DNA from: Mycolicibacterium peregrinum
GTDB lineage: Bacteria; Actinomycetota; Actinomycetes; Mycobacteriales; Mycobacteriaceae
Assembly (NCBI RefSeq): GCF_002102345.1
Contig: NZ_LQPP01000004.1
Coordinates: 19,820 to 83,819 of the forward strand
DNA length: 64,000 bases
Reading direction: 5' to 3'
The notes under the pieces are model-generated. The model ran no database searches, had not been told where the DNA came from, and saw only the letters and a list, made by a program, of their open reading frames with translations. Below, piece by piece: positions 18,416-30,413 of this stretch (its first letter is position 1; each line of letters begins with the position of its first letter). Position numbers and translations under genes: made by a program.

Positions 18416-19377
18416 TTCACCGCCAGAGACAAACCGAAGTCACCGGCTTCATCGGTCCACCAATGGGTCTGCTGCAAACCGGCTTTCGCGAGCTCCCCGG
18501 CTACTCCATCGGCCCGGAACTTGCAGGACACCTCGGTCAGCATCTCCTCGCCGGCACCGAATGCGACGTCGAGATCCAGCGCCGCCACACGAACTTGCTG
18601 CGGCTCACTCGCGCGCAGCCACATCTCGATGCGCTCCTCGTCGGGATTCCATTTCGCCACATGTTCGAAAGCGTCGAGGTCGAAGTCGGCGTCCAGTTCA
18701 CGGTTCACCACCGACAGCACGTTGCGGTTGAACGCCGCGGTGACACCGGCACTGTCGTCGTAAGCGCTGACCAGCCGTTCGGTGTCCTTGACCAGGTCAG
18801 TGCCCAACAGCACGCTGTCGCCGGGCTGCAGGGTCTCGGCCAGTGACGACAGGAACTCCGCCCGCGGGCCCGGGGTGAGGTTGCCGATCGTCGAGCCGAG
18901 GAAGGCCACCAGGCGGCGTCCGGCTGCCGGGATCTTGCCCAGGTGCTCTTCGAAATCGCCACATACCGCGTCGATTTCGATGCCCGGGTACTCCTGGCCG
19001 ATGGCATCTCCGGCAGCACGAAGCACACTGGCGTCGACGTCGAACGGGATGAACCGGCGCAACTGGCCACCGTCGCGCATGGCGTTGAGCAGCATTCTGG
19101 TCTTCTCCGAGGTGCCGCTGCCCAACTCGACGAGAGTGTCGGCACCGGCAGCCGCCGTGATCTCCGGCGAACGGTCCCGCAGGATCTGCGCCTCGGTCCG
19201 GGTCGGGTAGTACTCGGGCAACCGGGTGATCTGATCGAACAGATCGCTGCCCACTGAATCGTAGAACCACTTGGGTGGCAGCATCTTCGGCGACTGGGCC
19301 AACCCCTCGCGCACATCGCGACGGAGCGCCGTGGCGGCCGAATCGGCCGCCAGATAGTTGGACAGGGTGAGCGTCAT
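18412..19377 (-). CDS. egtD: EgtD, histidine N-alpha-trimethyltransferase
   Basis: Makes hercynine from histidine with three SAM. The chain has 321 residues, the usual size. The SAM motif [16 protein letters not shown] lies near residue 80, and the family's GSTIGNLTP element follows at about 160. The C-terminal domain contains the [16 protein letters not shown] and FEHVAKWN segments that bind histidine in characterised homologues. Its ATG overlaps the egtC stop and its stop overlaps the egtE start, so translation is coupled. Confidence 0.96.
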   Translation of the reverse strand: MTLTLSNYLAADSAATALRRDVREGLAQSPKMLPPKWFYDSVGSDLFDQITRLPEYYPTRTEAQILRDRSPEITAAAGADTLVELGSGTSEKTRMLLNAMRDGGQLRRFIPFDVDASVLRAAGDAIGQEYPGIEIDAVCGDFEEHLGKIPAAGRRLVAFLGSTIGNLTPGPRAEFLSSLAETLQPGDSVLLGTDLVKDTERLVSAYDDSAGVTAAFNRNVLSVVNRELDADFDLDAFEHVAKWNPDEERIEMWLRASEPQQVRVAALDLDVAFGAGEEMLTEVSCKFRADGVAGELAKAGLQQTHWWTDEAGDFGLSLAVK

Positions 19378-20066
19378 ACCGAACCTTTCAGTGGGGTGAG
19401 CTCGACATGCGAGTCAGAGACGTGCACCAGGTGCCGGTCCGGGATGTCCGACCAGCCCGGATCGTCGTCGTAGGGTTCACTGGCGAGCACGACGCCATCC
19501 GGCAGCGCCAGCACTGACAAGGTGTCGCCCCATGTGGTGGCGATCATACGAGAACCGTTGGCAGCCAAAATATTCAACCGGGCGTTCGGATCCAGAGTGC
19601 CGACTTCGACGATGGTCTGTCCTAGCGCGTCCAGACCACGCTCGAAGATCAGCGCCGCCAGTACCGCGCTGTCCACGGTGGATTCGGCTTCCGCGGTCAA
19701 CGGCAGCACCGCGCGGTCCACCACGCCGTTGTGCGACAGCAGCCACTGCCCGTCTGTGAACGGCGCCGAGGCCGAGGGCTCGATCGGCATGCCGATGGTC
19801 GCCGAACGCACGGCCGCGACCACACATCCACTGGTCAACGCGGGCGCGACCGAGGCGAACGACGCGTCGCCCCACAGCGGTTTGTCGCTGCGCCATCTAC
19901 GGGGCACACCAGAGTCGAAAAACCCTGCGCCCCAACCGTCGGCGTTCATCAACCCGTTCTTCTGGCGACGCGGCGCATACGACTGCACCAGCAGGCCTTG
20001 CGGTGGATCCAGCACCAGCGAGGCCACCGACCGCGGTGCGCCGAGCCACCCGATGTGCCGGCACAT
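19374..20066 (-). CDS. egtC: EgtC, gamma-glutamyl hercynylcysteine sulfoxide amidohydrolase
   Basis: Class II glutamine amidotransferase-like hydrolase that removes the gamma-glutamyl group from the EgtB product. The nucleophile is Cys2 (MCRHIGWLG), exposed after removal of Met1. The SHNGVVD element, near residue 110, is typical of the fold. It has 230 residues. The ATG shares its last base with the egtB stop, and the stop overlaps the egtD start. Confidence 0.95.
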   Translation of the reverse strand: MCRHIGWLGAPRSVASLVLDPPQGLLVQSYAPRRQKNGLMNADGWGAGFFDSGVPRRWRSDKPLWGDASFASVAPALTSGCVVAAVRSATIGMPIEPSASAPFTDGQWLLSHNGVVDRAVLPLTAEAESTVDSAVLAALIFERGLDALGQTIVEVGTLDPNARLNILAANGSRMIATTWGDTLSVLALPDGVVLASEPYDDDPGWSDIPDRHLVHVSDSHVELTPLKGSV

Positions 20067-21340
20067 CAGACGTCCCAGGCCAGGCGCACACCGGAGAAGA
20101 TCTGGCGCCGGATCGGGTGGTCCCAGTTACGGAAGCTCGGGCGCAGGATGTCGGCGGACACCGCCCACGAGCCACCGCGCAGAACCCGGTAGTCACCGTC
20201 GAAGAAGGGTTCGGTGTAGCGGTCGTAGACCATCGGGGTGAAGCCGGGCCATGGCCGCAGCGGGGAGGTCGTCCACTCCCAGACATCGCCCAACATCTGC
20301 TCGACGCCATAGGCCGACGCTCCGGCGGGATAGGCCCCCACGGGCGCGGGGCGGCGAGCCTCACCGCCGAGGTTGGCCAGCGCCTCGGTGGGTTCCGAAG
20401 AGCCCCAGGGAAATCGGCGCCGAACCCCGGCCTCCGGATCCCAGGCGCAGGCCTTTTCCCACTCGATCTCGGTGGGCAGCCGGGCCCCGGCCCACGCGGC
20501 ATAGGCCTCGGCTTCGAAGAAGGTGACATGCTGGACCGGTTCGTCAGCCGGAATGGTCTCGATGTGGCCGAACCTGGTACGGGTCCCGTCGGGCCCCCAG
20601 AACTCGGGCGCCACCAAACCCGCTTCCTGACGATGCGCCCAGCCGCGTTCCGACCACCAGAGCCGCTGCTGGTAGCCGCCGTCGTCGATGAACTCGCGCC
20701 ATTCGGCATTGGTGACGGGCACGCGACCGATCCGGAAGGAGGCCACGTCGACAGAGTGCGCTGGACGCTCATTGTCCAGTGAATGCGGTTCGGTCAATTC
20801 GTCGACACCAAGTACGAACGAGCCACCCGGGATCAGCACCGAGGTGCCGGCCACGCCGGGGCGGCCGGAGGGCAACGCGCTGCCGGTATCGAGCAGCGGT
20901 AGCCCGGTCCGCAGGTTCAGCGCCTGCAACATGGTCTCGTCGTGCTGGTTCTCGTGGCTGATGATCAGACCGAAGTTGAAGCCGGGGTCGTCGGCGTCAA
21001 GGGAATCGAGTGCATCGAGCGCCTTGGATCGCACCGTCGCGCAATAGCTTCGCGCATCTGCCGGCGGTAGCAGCGGAAGGTCGACGCGGCTCGCGCGGGA
21101 GTGCACGAAGGCGTCGTACAGCCGGTCGACCTCGGGATCCAGGATGCCCGGGCGGTCCGAGTTACCGGCCCGTAGCAACCACAACTCTTCCTGCTGACCG
21201 ATGTGGGCGAGGTCCCAGACGAGCGGGCTCATCAACGGGCTGTACTGACGGTGCAGTTCAGCGTCGTCGAAGTCGACCAGGCGCAGGGTGCGCTCCCGCG
21301 CCCGGGTGAGCTGCTGCGCCAGCGTCTCGCGTGTCGTCAA
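20066..21340 (-). CDS. egtB: EgtB, hercynine oxygenase (sulfoxide synthase)
   Basis: Non-haem iron enzyme that joins gamma-glutamylcysteine to hercynine with oxygen. I chose the TTG at 21340 because it overlaps the egtA stop (TTGA) and gives 424 residues, the normal length. The N-terminal DinB-like domain carries the iron ligands: His in [10 protein letters not shown] and His-x3-His-x-Glu as HENQHDE. The C-terminal FGE-sulfatase domain ends with [10 protein letters not shown] and [11 protein letters not shown] longer upstream reading would lie inside egtA. Confidence 0.95.
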   Translation of the reverse strand: MTTRETLAQQLTRARERTLRLVDFDDAELHRQYSPLMSPLVWDLAHIGQQEELWLLRAGNSDRPGILDPEVDRLYDAFVHSRASRVDLPLLPPADARSYCATVRSKALDALDSLDADDPGFNFGLIISHENQHDETMLQALNLRTGLPLLDTGSALPSGRPGVAGTSVLIPGGSFVLGVDELTEPHSLDNERPAHSVDVASFRIGRVPVTNAEWREFIDDGGYQQRLWWSERGWAHRQEAGLVAPEFWGPDGTRTRFGHIETIPADEPVQHVTFFEAEAYAAWAGARLPTEIEWEKACAWDPEAGVRRRFPWGSSEPTEALANLGGEARRPAPVGAYPAGASAYGVEQMLGDVWEWTTSPLRPWPGFTPMVYDRYTEPFFDGDYRVLRGGSWAVSADILRPSFRNWDHPIRRQIFSGVRLAWDV

Positions 21341-22617
21341 AGCTCGCCCTTCACCAGTTGGCTCATCGCAGAAGCGATTCCATGACCCACCACGTGGTCG
21401 GCGAAATCGTCGGCCGGGCAGCGTCCCTCCTGGACCGAACGCGTCAACCGTCCCATCGATTCCGCGAGGTCTGACGGCGCCCGCTCCGCCGCCGCCGACA
21501 CGCACGCGAGCGCCGCGTCCTGCAGCCGCCGATCGCTGAGCCCGATCCGGGCGGCCCGGTCCCATGCGGTGGCGACCGGGGCTGTCGCCTCCGTGGCGAT
21601 CGCGGCGGCCTCGGGATCGTCGAGAAGCGTGGTCAGCATGAACACCACCGCGGGCCACAGGGCATCCGGCACGCTGTCGAGATAGCGGATCTCCAACCAG
21701 CGCCGCGGCCGCACCGGCGGAAACAGTGTCGTCAGGTGGTATTCGAGATCGGCTTCGGATGGGCGACGGCCGCCGAGCACCGCGCGTCCGTCGGCCCAGT
21801 CGGCGAACGGGACCCAGTTGGTCACGGGGACGGCGTCCGGGGTGTTGACCAGCATCACCGGAGCCCGCAGCGCGTAGCGCGCCCAGTCACTGGCCGGGTC
21901 GTCCCCGTCGGCGCCCAGGACCGGACCGCAGCGCGCGGAATCCAGCTGACCCCACACCCGCTGCCGCGACGACTTCCACCCGGTGAACCGTCCGCCCAGC
22001 ATCGGCGAGTTCGCGGTGATCGCGATCATCGTCGGGCCGAGGGCATGCGCCAGCCGGACCCGCTGCGCCCAGCCGTCCCGCGGTCCGGCATCGAGGTTGA
22101 CCTGAACCGACGCGGTCGACGTCATCATCGCCGCTCCCGGTTCCGCCGACCCGCTGGCCGCGAAGAACGCCTCCATGGCCTGATAGCGCGGACCAGGGTT
22201 GACGCGTTGAGTGGGCCGCACGGGGTCGGCGCCCAACAGCACCAGACCGAGACCATGGCGTTCGAACTGCGCCCGCAGCACGGCCCGATCGGCGAGCAGG
22301 GCGGCGGTCGCGGCCGACGGTCCATCGGTCGGGGGGCCGGACAGCTCCACGGCGCCCCCGGGTTCGACGGTGATCCGGCTGTCGCCGGGTAACGCGGGCA
22401 CCGACGCGATCACCTCTGAGATTTCATCCCAGCCCGGGCGTCGAAGCGGATCGTCGAGGTCGAAACAGTGGGCCTCGATCTCCAGACCGACCTGTCCGAC
22501 CGGCCCGTCATCCAGACAGCGGGCTTCGATGAACGCCGCGGCATGTTCGGCGCTGGTGAACTCGACGGGAGCTAGACGGGCCGCATCGGTCGTGACGGGT
22601 ACTGCCAACGCAACCAC
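21337..22617 (-). CDS. egtA: EgtA, gamma-glutamylcysteine synthetase of ergothioneine synthesis
   Basis: Makes gamma-glutamylcysteine for EgtB. The chain has 426 residues of the GCS2 fold, with [12 protein letters not shown] near the N-terminus and the basic [12 protein letters not shown] segment near residue 310. The GTG at 22617 is very close to GGGAGGG; a TTG at 22608 has better spacing (10 bases) and may be the real start. First gene of the five-gene operon, with the promoter presumably in 22618-22684. Confidence 0.93.
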   Translation of the reverse strand: MVALAVPVTTDAARLAPVEFTSAEHAAAFIEARCLDDGPVGQVGLEIEAHCFDLDDPLRRPGWDEISEVIASVPALPGDSRITVEPGGAVELSGPPTDGPSAATAALLADRAVLRAQFERHGLGLVLLGADPVRPTQRVNPGPRYQAMEAFFAASGSAEPGAAMMTSTASVQVNLDAGPRDGWAQRVRLAHALGPTMIAITANSPMLGGRFTGWKSSRQRVWGQLDSARCGPVLGADGDDPASDWARYALRAPVMLVNTPDAVPVTNWVPFADWADGRAVLGGRRPSEADLEYHLTTLFPPVRPRRWLEIRYLDSVPDALWPAVVFMLTTLLDDPEAAAIATEATAPVATAWDRAARIGLSDRRLQDAALACVSAAAERAPSDLAESMGRLTRSVQEGRCPADDFADHVVGHGIASAMSQLVKGEL

Positions 22618-22684
22618 CCCTCCCGGTCCTCACCGGATCAAACGGCTCGGTTCTGTTCCATCATCCAGATCGGACCGACATCTT

Positions 22685-23338
22685 CTACTGCCCCAGCGTG
22701 TTCTGCATGGCTCCGGCCAGCACATTGACCGCGGGACCTGCGTTGCCGGACTGGCACACCTTGGCTTGTAGCAGCACGTTTTCCCGTTTGCGGGTGGTGT
22801 TGAAACAGCGCCGGTCGGTTCCGGCCTCCTGTTTCACCCAGTCTGCGTCGGTGGCGCTCGCCGGGCCACCGGTGAACGTCCACACCTGGGTGACGAAGTT
22901 GTCCAGGTGCATCGCGGTGGTCTGGCCCGAGCACCCGGTGGTGCGGTCGACCACGCGGTGGAAGGCACGGTCGGCGGCCTCGGGCGTCGCGAACACCCCG
23001 ATGGCCTGCTTGACGAAATGGCTGTCGTCGCCGGCCGCCGTCTGGGTGGTGGCGCCGTTGAACGAAGCGAGGTCCGGGTCGTTGAACACCTCGGGCAACC
23101 CGACATCGGCCCAGTTGTTGCACACCGGGTTCTCCACCGAGAAGCCCTGGAACGGGACGGTGAACTCGGACTCCCACGTCATCGGGGCACCGATGATGTT
23201 GCCCACCGAACCTTTGGGCATGACGGCATAGGACACCACACCAGGATCCGAGGGGCGCGCACCAGCAGGTGCAGCCAATGCCAGCGCGAGACCGGCCAGC
23301 CCGAAACCGACAGTCAGGGCACGCATGGCCTCGATCAT
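22685..23338 (-). CDS. Secreted sensor-domain protein (Rv3705c-like, PknH-like extracellular fold)
   Basis: About 217 residues with a cleavable signal peptide (ALTVGFGLAGLALALAAPAGA). The mature part resembles the extracellular sensor domain found in mycobacterial PknH and related lipoproteins: Cys residues at NPVCNNW, TTGCSG, DRRCFN and AKVCQSG could form two disulfides. No enzyme motif is seen. It starts 5 bases after the lipoprotein gene; an ATG at 23326 is an alternative start. It lies next to the egt operon as in M. tuberculosis. Confidence 0.8.
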   Translation of the reverse strand: MIEAMRALTVGFGLAGLALALAAPAGARPSDPGVVSYAVMPKGSVGNIIGAPMTWESEFTVPFQGFSVENPVCNNWADVGLPEVFNDPDLASFNGATTQTAAGDDSHFVKQAIGVFATPEAADRAFHRVVDRTTGCSGQTTAMHLDNFVTQVWTFTGGPASATDADWVKQEAGTDRRCFNTTRKRENVLLQAKVCQSGNAGPAVNVLAGAMQNTLGQ

Positions 23339-23343
23339 GCCAG

Positions 23344-23868
23344 TTAGTGAACCGTCCGCGTGCAATAGGTTCGCGCCGGCGACGGATAAGGCCAGGCGTA
23401 GTGCCCTGTTTCGGCTGGGCAGGCCGACCCGTCCCGGACATCGAGGCGCTGTGTCACCTGGACCATCACACCCGGGCCGCGTTCGGTGCGTGCGGTGCAA
23501 TCGGCCAGCTCCACCATGCCCGCGGGCATGCCGAGTTCGTAGCAGTGGTTGGCGACGAGATTGGGGACCAGGCACAGGCGTGCGGTCGACGGATCGGCGA
23601 GCTGGGCGGGAAGGTGCTGATACTCGGCGCTAGGGCAGGCCCCGGAGCCGTCGGCGATCGCCCCGACGGTGTAGCTGGGGTCGGTATCGCAGGACACCCG
23701 GCCTGCCCGGGTCACCTCCGGGGCCGCGGGTGTTGCGGCCGGGACGCTCACGCAATCGCCGACCGCGAAGACCATGGCCGCGCCGCGCTCGGGGTCCGCG
23801 CCGCCGCTGCATCCGGCAGCCAGCACCGGCACTGCGAGCAGTGCCACCAGCAGTCGATTGCGGGTCAT
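23344..23868 (-). CDS. Small lipoprotein
   Basis: 174 residues from the ATG at 23868 (a GTG at 23886 is possible). A lipobox LAAGC near residue 20 indicates diacylglyceryl modification and anchoring outside the membrane. The mature domain is Cys-rich (VGDCVSVP, RVSCDTDP, GACPSAEY, LCLVPN, HCYELG, LADCTA, SACPAE, TYCTR), which suggests several disulfides. The VGDCVSVP and CDTDPSYTVG elements recall LppU-like or septum-formation-type domains, but I cannot assign a function. It is in an operon with the secreted sensor-domain gene downstream. Confidence 0.8.
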   Translation of the reverse strand: MTRNRLLVALLAVPVLAAGCSGGADPERGAAMVFAVGDCVSVPAATPAAPEVTRAGRVSCDTDPSYTVGAIADGSGACPSAEYQHLPAQLADPSTARLCLVPNLVANHCYELGMPAGMVELADCTARTERGPGVMVQVTQRLDVRDGSACPAETGHYAWPYPSPARTYCTRTVH

Positions 23869-23981
23869 GGTTAGCGAGAATCTCACGATTCCGGGGGTCT
23901 CACCCGATGCTTGGCTGAAAAGCCAGGCGCCCCGGCCACCAAGGGGTAGTGGCCGGGGCGTCCGTGGGCTGCAGAGTGGTC

Positions 23982-24422
23982 TTATGCGGTGACGGCGCTC
24001 TTCTGGCAGTCGGCGCAGATTCCCCAGAACACGACCTCGGCCTCGTCGACGGCGAAACCGGCGAGGTCAGAGGGCTCCAGGCAGGGGGTCTCGCCCACTG
24101 CGCAATCGACGTCGGCGACCACGCCACACACCCGGCAGACCAGGTGATGGTGGTTGTCGCCGGCGCGGGTCTCGTAACGCGCCGAGGAACCTGCCGGTTC
24201 GATCCGACGGACCAGACCCGCGTTGACGCAGGCACGAAGGACGTCGTAGACCGCTTGGGTCGACACCGAACCGAGGTTCTCGCGAGCCAGGCCGGCCACA
24301 TCGTCTGCAGTCGAATGAGGGTGGTCGGCCAGCGCCTGGAGAACCGCGACCCGCGGTGCGGTCACGCGCAGCCCAGCAGCCCGCAACAGGGCCTTGGGGT
24401 CGTGTTCATGCACCGTGGTCAC
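23982..24422 (-). CDS. furA: Fur-family metal-dependent repressor (FurA type)
   Basis: 146-residue regulator. The winged helix covers residues 10-85 ([47 protein letters not shown]). The dimerisation domain has the metal ligands HHHLVCRVC and a second pair in GICADC. GTG start with GGAG 2-6 bases upstream; a leaderless message is also possible. A 26-base palindrome stands 16 bases upstream, probably its own operator. FurA usually precedes katG, but no catalase gene is adjacent here. Instead the next gene upstream encodes a His/Met-rich membrane protein. Confidence 0.9.
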   Translation of the reverse strand: MTTVHEHDPKALLRAAGLRVTAPRVAVLQALADHPHSTADDVAGLARENLGSVSTQAVYDVLRACVNAGLVRRIEPAGSSARYETRAGDNHHHLVCRVCGVVADVDCAVGETPCLEPSDLAGFAVDEAEVVFWGICADCQKSAVTA

Positions 24423-24437
24423 GGCTCCAGTATGCGC

Positions 24438-24463
24438 GCTCTTTGGAGTCAGTCCAAAAGAGC
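24438..24463. promoter_or_regulatory. Palindrome upstream of furA, probable Fur operator
   Basis: GCTCTTTGGA and TCCAAAAGAGC form an inverted repeat around GTCAG, broken by a single extra A in the right arm. It is AT-rich for this genome and lies just upstream of the furA start and downstream of the stop of the His-rich gene. Autoregulation through such a site is established for mycobacterial FurA. Confidence 0.7.
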
Positions 24464-24472
24464 GGGCTGTGA

Positions 24473-24925
24473 TTATGGTCGCGCAGGCGGTGCCGGTGTC
24501 GGCGGGGTCTCAGAGCGCTCCGAGCCGTTTCCCGGGCCGGGTCCCCAACCAGGGCCGCCGGGGCCGGACGAGCCGGGGCCACCAGGACCACCGGGACCCC
24601 ACGGCGGCATCATGCCGTGCCGTGGGCCCATCTGCCCCGGGCCACCACCGGGTCCTCCGTGGTGGAACATCATCATGCCGCCACGATCGTGACCGCCGCG
24701 ATGGTGATGGCCGCCGCCATCGGAATGCGCGCCGAGGAAGAAGCCGGTGCCGAAGACCACGGCGACGATGAACACGCTTCCGGCGGCGATGCCGACCCAC
24801 GCGAGCGCCTGCATCAGCCGGCTCGGCTTGTTCTCGGCGGGCGGGGGAGTCACTACTGCCGGCTGAGCCGCCGGTGCGACCACCGGCTCGGTCGCAGGTT
24901 CAGGATCGGGGGGTGTTTCAGTCAT
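24473..24925 (-). CDS. His/Met/Pro/Gly-rich membrane protein (Rv3706c-like)
   Basis: 150 residues. A Pro/Ala-rich cytoplasmic N-terminus is followed by one membrane helix at about residues 39-65 ([21 protein letters not shown]). After the helix come dense His, Met and Gly clusters ([22 protein letters not shown]) and a Pro/Gly tail. The His/Met cluster could bind copper, zinc or nickel outside the membrane; this is inference. It ends 50 bases before the Fur-family gene, on the same strand, which fits a metal-related role. Confidence 0.78.
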   Translation of the reverse strand: MTETPPDPEPATEPVVAPAAQPAVVTPPPAENKPSRLMQALAWVGIAAGSVFIVAVVFGTGFFLGAHSDGGGHHHRGGHDRGGMMMFHHGGPGGGPGQMGPRHGMMPPWGPGGPGGPGSSGPGGPGWGPGPGNGSERSETPPTPAPPARP

Positions 24926-25094
24926 GACACGAGCATGCGAGCGCTGCTGAGGTGCAGATCAAGAATTGGCTATGAATCAGCTGTGAAGACCCGGGACGCG
25001 GGCTGAGTCCACTTCGCCGTTTTCTACTCAGAGGCTGCTCGCACACGCGCACCACAGCCCTCCGGTAGAAATCGGCGCGAAGGCGCACAGGAGG

Positions 25095-25115
25095 GCGCAC
25101 GCGAAGGGCGTGCGC
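25095..25115 (-). terminator. Hairpin after the DUF4185 gene
   Basis: GCGCACGC pairs with GCGTGCGC across a 5-base loop, 11 bases after the stop of the DUF4185 gene. There is no T-run, so termination would need help. The remaining 24926-25125 region shows no gene. Confidence 0.5.
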
Positions 25116-25125
25116 GAAGCGAGCG

Positions 25126-26250
25126 CTACTGCTCCCACGGCTTGAACGGGTTGACCGCGTACTGGATGACCCGGTACGGGGTGCCACCGTGGGCCATGGT
25201 GTTCCACTGGCTGATGAAAACCCGGACCTGATCCAGCGTGGACCCGGGCGAGATATAGCCGCCATAGGGCTGGGCCAACTCGTTGACCTCCGGCGGGGGC
25301 AACGAGTCGACCGGGTCCGGCCAGGCACTCGCGAACACCACCGTGGTCACCGGCGCGCTACCCAAACCGGTGGGGTCGTAGGCGACCCGCACCTCCATGT
25401 TCCCGGTGGTGGCGTTGAAGTAGGACAGCACCGGCTTGCCGTCGATCTGCCGAATGCTCATCTCCCCCACCCGGTCGGAGAACAACGCCGTCGGGGGCTT
25501 GCCCCAGCCACCGGTGCTCGACCAGCCCTGCCAGGTGGCCCGATCGGTGAAGGTCTTCGGGTTGGCCCGGTACAGGAAGGCCGGGCTGCTGCGGTCGAAA
25601 TTGTTGGCCAGGATGTACACCCAGCCGCGGGGTGAATCCGGCGCCGGGACCGGGTCGTAATAGCCGGTGATCTGCGACTGGGCGCCGCCCTGATACTTGG
25701 CCTCCCGCACCGACCCCGGGACCGTTGGCCAATTAGGCTGGGCCGCATCGGCTTTCACCAACCGGGAACTCTGCGGCCGCAGATCCTTCGTGGTGGTCAC
25801 CAGCATGTAGTTCTCGCGGTTGATGGAGATGACGCCGGCGGGCAACTGCGACGACCCGGGTGGCGCGGCATCGGCCAGCAACGGCTTGTCCACTCCGGTG
25901 ACACCGCGGTAGCGCACGCCGCCGGCATCCTCTATCGAATCGGCATCCACATGCAGCGCCACCGGTGAGTGCCAGCCGCCGAAGCCGACGGCCTGTCCCG
26001 CGAAACTGTCACCGCAGACCTGGAGCACCCGGCTGGGGAACTCCATGAACTCACACAGATCGGTGGCGCCGATGCCGTAATCACGGGTGGGAGTACCGGT
26101 TCCGGCGCTCGGACCGATGCGCAGCACCTGGCCGGGGGCCAGCGGGGGCACCACCGGATCGCCGAAGGCGGGGTTCGCATTGGCGGTAGGCGCTTGCCAG
26201 ACCGCCACAGCAAGTATCGCGACAGCGGCGAACCTGCGGGCTGGGTTCAC
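25126..26250 (-). CDS. Secreted DUF4185 protein (Rv3707c-like)
   Basis: 374 residues from a GTG start, with a signal peptide (AAVAILAVAVWQAPTANA). The mature domain is DUF4185, a beta-propeller-like family related to glycoside-active proteins: repeats such as GWVYILANNFDRSSPAFLYRAN and KPVLSYFNATTGNMEVRVAY resemble propeller blades, and VQCxDSFA-like LQVCGDSFAG precedes them. No proven activity is known to me. It starts 7 bases after the asd stop and is probably in the ask-asd operon, though its role there is unclear. Confidence 0.85.
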   Translation of the reverse strand: MNPARRFAAVAILAVAVWQAPTANANPAFGDPVVPPLAPGQVLRIGPSAGTGTPTRDYGIGATDLCEFMEFPSRVLQVCGDSFAGQAVGFGGWHSPVALHVDADSIEDAGGVRYRGVTGVDKPLLADAAPPGSSQLPAGVISINRENYMLVTTTKDLRPQSSRLVKADAAQPNWPTVPGSVREAKYQGGAQSQITGYYDPVPAPDSPRGWVYILANNFDRSSPAFLYRANPKTFTDRATWQGWSSTGGWGKPPTALFSDRVGEMSIRQIDGKPVLSYFNATTGNMEVRVAYDPTGLGSAPVTTVVFASAWPDPVDSLPPPEVNELAQPYGGYISPGSTLDQVRVFISQWNTMAHGGTPYRVIQYAVNPFKPWEQ

Positions 26251-26257
26251 CCGCGGT

Positions 26258-28560
<2,303 letters not shown>

Positions 28561-28647
28561 TATCTAACCCTTCAGAACGCTGGAATGAGTCGAACCAAGG
28601 ATAAGGGAGACGCGCACGGGATTTTCCCCGCCGGTAGCTTGGCTGGC

Positions 28648-29247
28648 GTGCCTGACACGCCGAACGGCCGCCTGGCCAGCACCAGCGTGCCGATCCATCC
28701 CGATCTCGCGGCCCGCTGGAGCCCCCGGGCGTTCGACCCTGACGCCGTCATTACCGCTGACCAGCTCACCGCGGTCTTGGAAGCCGCGCGCTGGGCCGCC
28801 AGCTGGGGTCATCGCCAGCCGGTCCGATTCGTGGTCGGGGTCCGAGCTGACGAGACATTCACCACACTGGCCGGCCTGCTCAAACGCGGCAACAGCTATG
28901 CCCATGCCGCCTCCGCGCTGATCCTGGTGTGCGCCGACGAAGGCGAGGACGAGCGGACCGCCTTGTACGCGGCCGTCGACGCCGGAGCGGCGATCGCACA
29001 GCTGACCATCGAGGCGGTGTCCCGCGGACTGATCGCCCATCCGATGGCGGGCTTCGACGTCGACGGCGCGCAGGCTGCGTTCGGCATCCCCGAAGGAGTC
29101 CGGCCCCTGGCCGTCGTCGCTGTCGGCATGCTCGGGGACTACTCCGAAATGGGTGAGGAAATTGCCGAGCGCGACCGTCGGCCCCGGGAACGGTTGCCAT
29201 TGGAGCAGATTGCATTTGGTGGACGCTGGGGAATTCCGCTCGTCTGA
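28648..29247 (+). CDS. Nitroreductase-family flavoprotein
   Basis: About 199 residues from a GTG at 28648; an ATG at 28585 would add 21 residues. The chain has the FMN-binding pattern of the nitroreductase fold: SVPIHPDLAARWSPRAFDPD at the start (the R-S-x-R-x-F-like motif) and LEAARWAASWGHRQPVRFVV. The central AGAAIAQLTIEAVSRGLIAHPMAGFD and the C-terminal LAVVAVGMLG are also typical. Substrate unknown. It diverges from ask and is the last gene before the exopolysaccharide cluster. Confidence 0.8.
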   Translation: MPDTPNGRLASTSVPIHPDLAARWSPRAFDPDAVITADQLTAVLEAARWAASWGHRQPVRFVVGVRADETFTTLAGLLKRGNSYAHAASALILVCADEGEDERTALYAAVDAGAAIAQLTIEAVSRGLIAHPMAGFDVDGAQAAFGIPEGVRPLAVVAVGMLGDYSEMGEEIAERDRRPRERLPLEQIAFGGRWGIPLV

Positions 29248-29282
29248 CAAATTCAGACGAGAATGACGCTACCGTTGGGGCC

Positions 29283-30413
29283 ATGGCAGAGCCCATCGAC
29301 CTATTGCTCGATGCTCGGCATATCAATCAGAGCGGTATCGGCACCTATATCCGGACCGAGTTGCCGACCGTGGAGAAGACCCTGGACCAGCAAGGACTTT
29401 CGTTCGGTGTGCTGGTTGACGAGGGCAAAGAGCCGCCACTGGCCGACAGCACGAAAGTGACATTCGCGCAGCCGTCGAACGCCGGGATGTACTCGACGAG
29501 TGAGCAGCAGGTGTGGCGCCACGCCTTGAAAAACCTGCAGCCGAGGGCACTGTGGTTGCCGCACTATCCTTTTCCGCTGGCCATTCTCGGCGCAAGCAAC
29601 AAAAACACGAAACTCTTTGTAACGATTCACGACATCTTGCACCTGCAGCCGCAGAACGTCTCGGGCAAGGGCTTCGCCTACCGCGCGTATGCGCGCGCGA
29701 TGATCACCATGGATGCGCGACGGTGCAGCAAGATCTTCACACCGTCACGAGCGACGGCAGATGCGCTGGCCGCTGTGTCGCCAAAGGCACAAACGGTGGT
29801 GACGCCGATCCCCGTAGGAGAGGCCTGGCTCACCCCCGCAGACGCCACATTGACCCCTGTCGAGGGCAAGTACGTCCTCTTCGTCGGCAATGCCAAATGG
29901 CACAAGAACCTTCCTGTCCTATTCGAGGCGTATCGAGAGATCGCCTCGGAGATCCCGCAAAAGCTGGTGATCGCGGGGGCAGGCGAGTCGGTCCGAAACT
30001 TCGATGACCGCCTCGCGGGCTACGCGACCGAGCTTGCCGACCGGGTTCAGATGATCGGACGATTGGACTTCGAGACGCTGCGGGCGATGGTCGCCGGCGC
30101 AGATCTATTGGTAATGCCGTCGCTGTACGAGGGTGCCGGACTACCGCCGCTTGAGGCAATGGCATCCCACACAGCCGTTCTGGCATCGAGTATCCCGTCG
30201 TTGCGGGAAACTTGCGGTAACGGCGCTGAGTACTTCGACCCGTACGACTATCGAGCATTGGCCGCGCTTCTCCGCACATATTGTCGCGACGAAACCGCCA
30301 GGACAGGTTTGGTTGAGCGGGGGTGGGCTCACGTGAACAGCAGGCAGTCTCGGATCCAAACCACAACCGCGGCAGAAACGATAGGCGCGGAGCTTCTCGG
30401 AGCAGGGCGGTGA
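29283..30413 (+). CDS. GT4-family glycosyltransferase (exopolysaccharide)
   Basis: 376 residues of the GT-B fold. The N-terminal LLLDARHINQSGIGTYIRTE carries the G-x-G-T-Y acceptor-side loop. VLFVGNAKWHKNLPVLFEAY begins the nucleotide-sugar domain. The E-x7-E motif is present in MPSLYEGAGLPPLEAMA. It probably transfers a sugar in assembly of the repeat unit on undecaprenyl phosphate at the cytoplasmic face. Its TGA overlaps the GTG of the following beta-helix gene (GTGA), so the two are translationally coupled. Confidence 0.9.
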   Translation: MAEPIDLLLDARHINQSGIGTYIRTELPTVEKTLDQQGLSFGVLVDEGKEPPLADSTKVTFAQPSNAGMYSTSEQQVWRHALKNLQPRALWLPHYPFPLAILGASNKNTKLFVTIHDILHLQPQNVSGKGFAYRAYARAMITMDARRCSKIFTPSRATADALAAVSPKAQTVVTPIPVGEAWLTPADATLTPVEGKYVLFVGNAKWHKNLPVLFEAYREIASEIPQKLVIAGAGESVRNFDDRLAGYATELADRVQMIGRLDFETLRAMVAGADLLVMPSLYEGAGLPPLEAMASHTAVLASSIPSLRETCGNGAEYFDPYDYRALAALLRTYCRDETARTGLVERGWAHVNSRQSRIQTTTAAETIGAELLGAGR

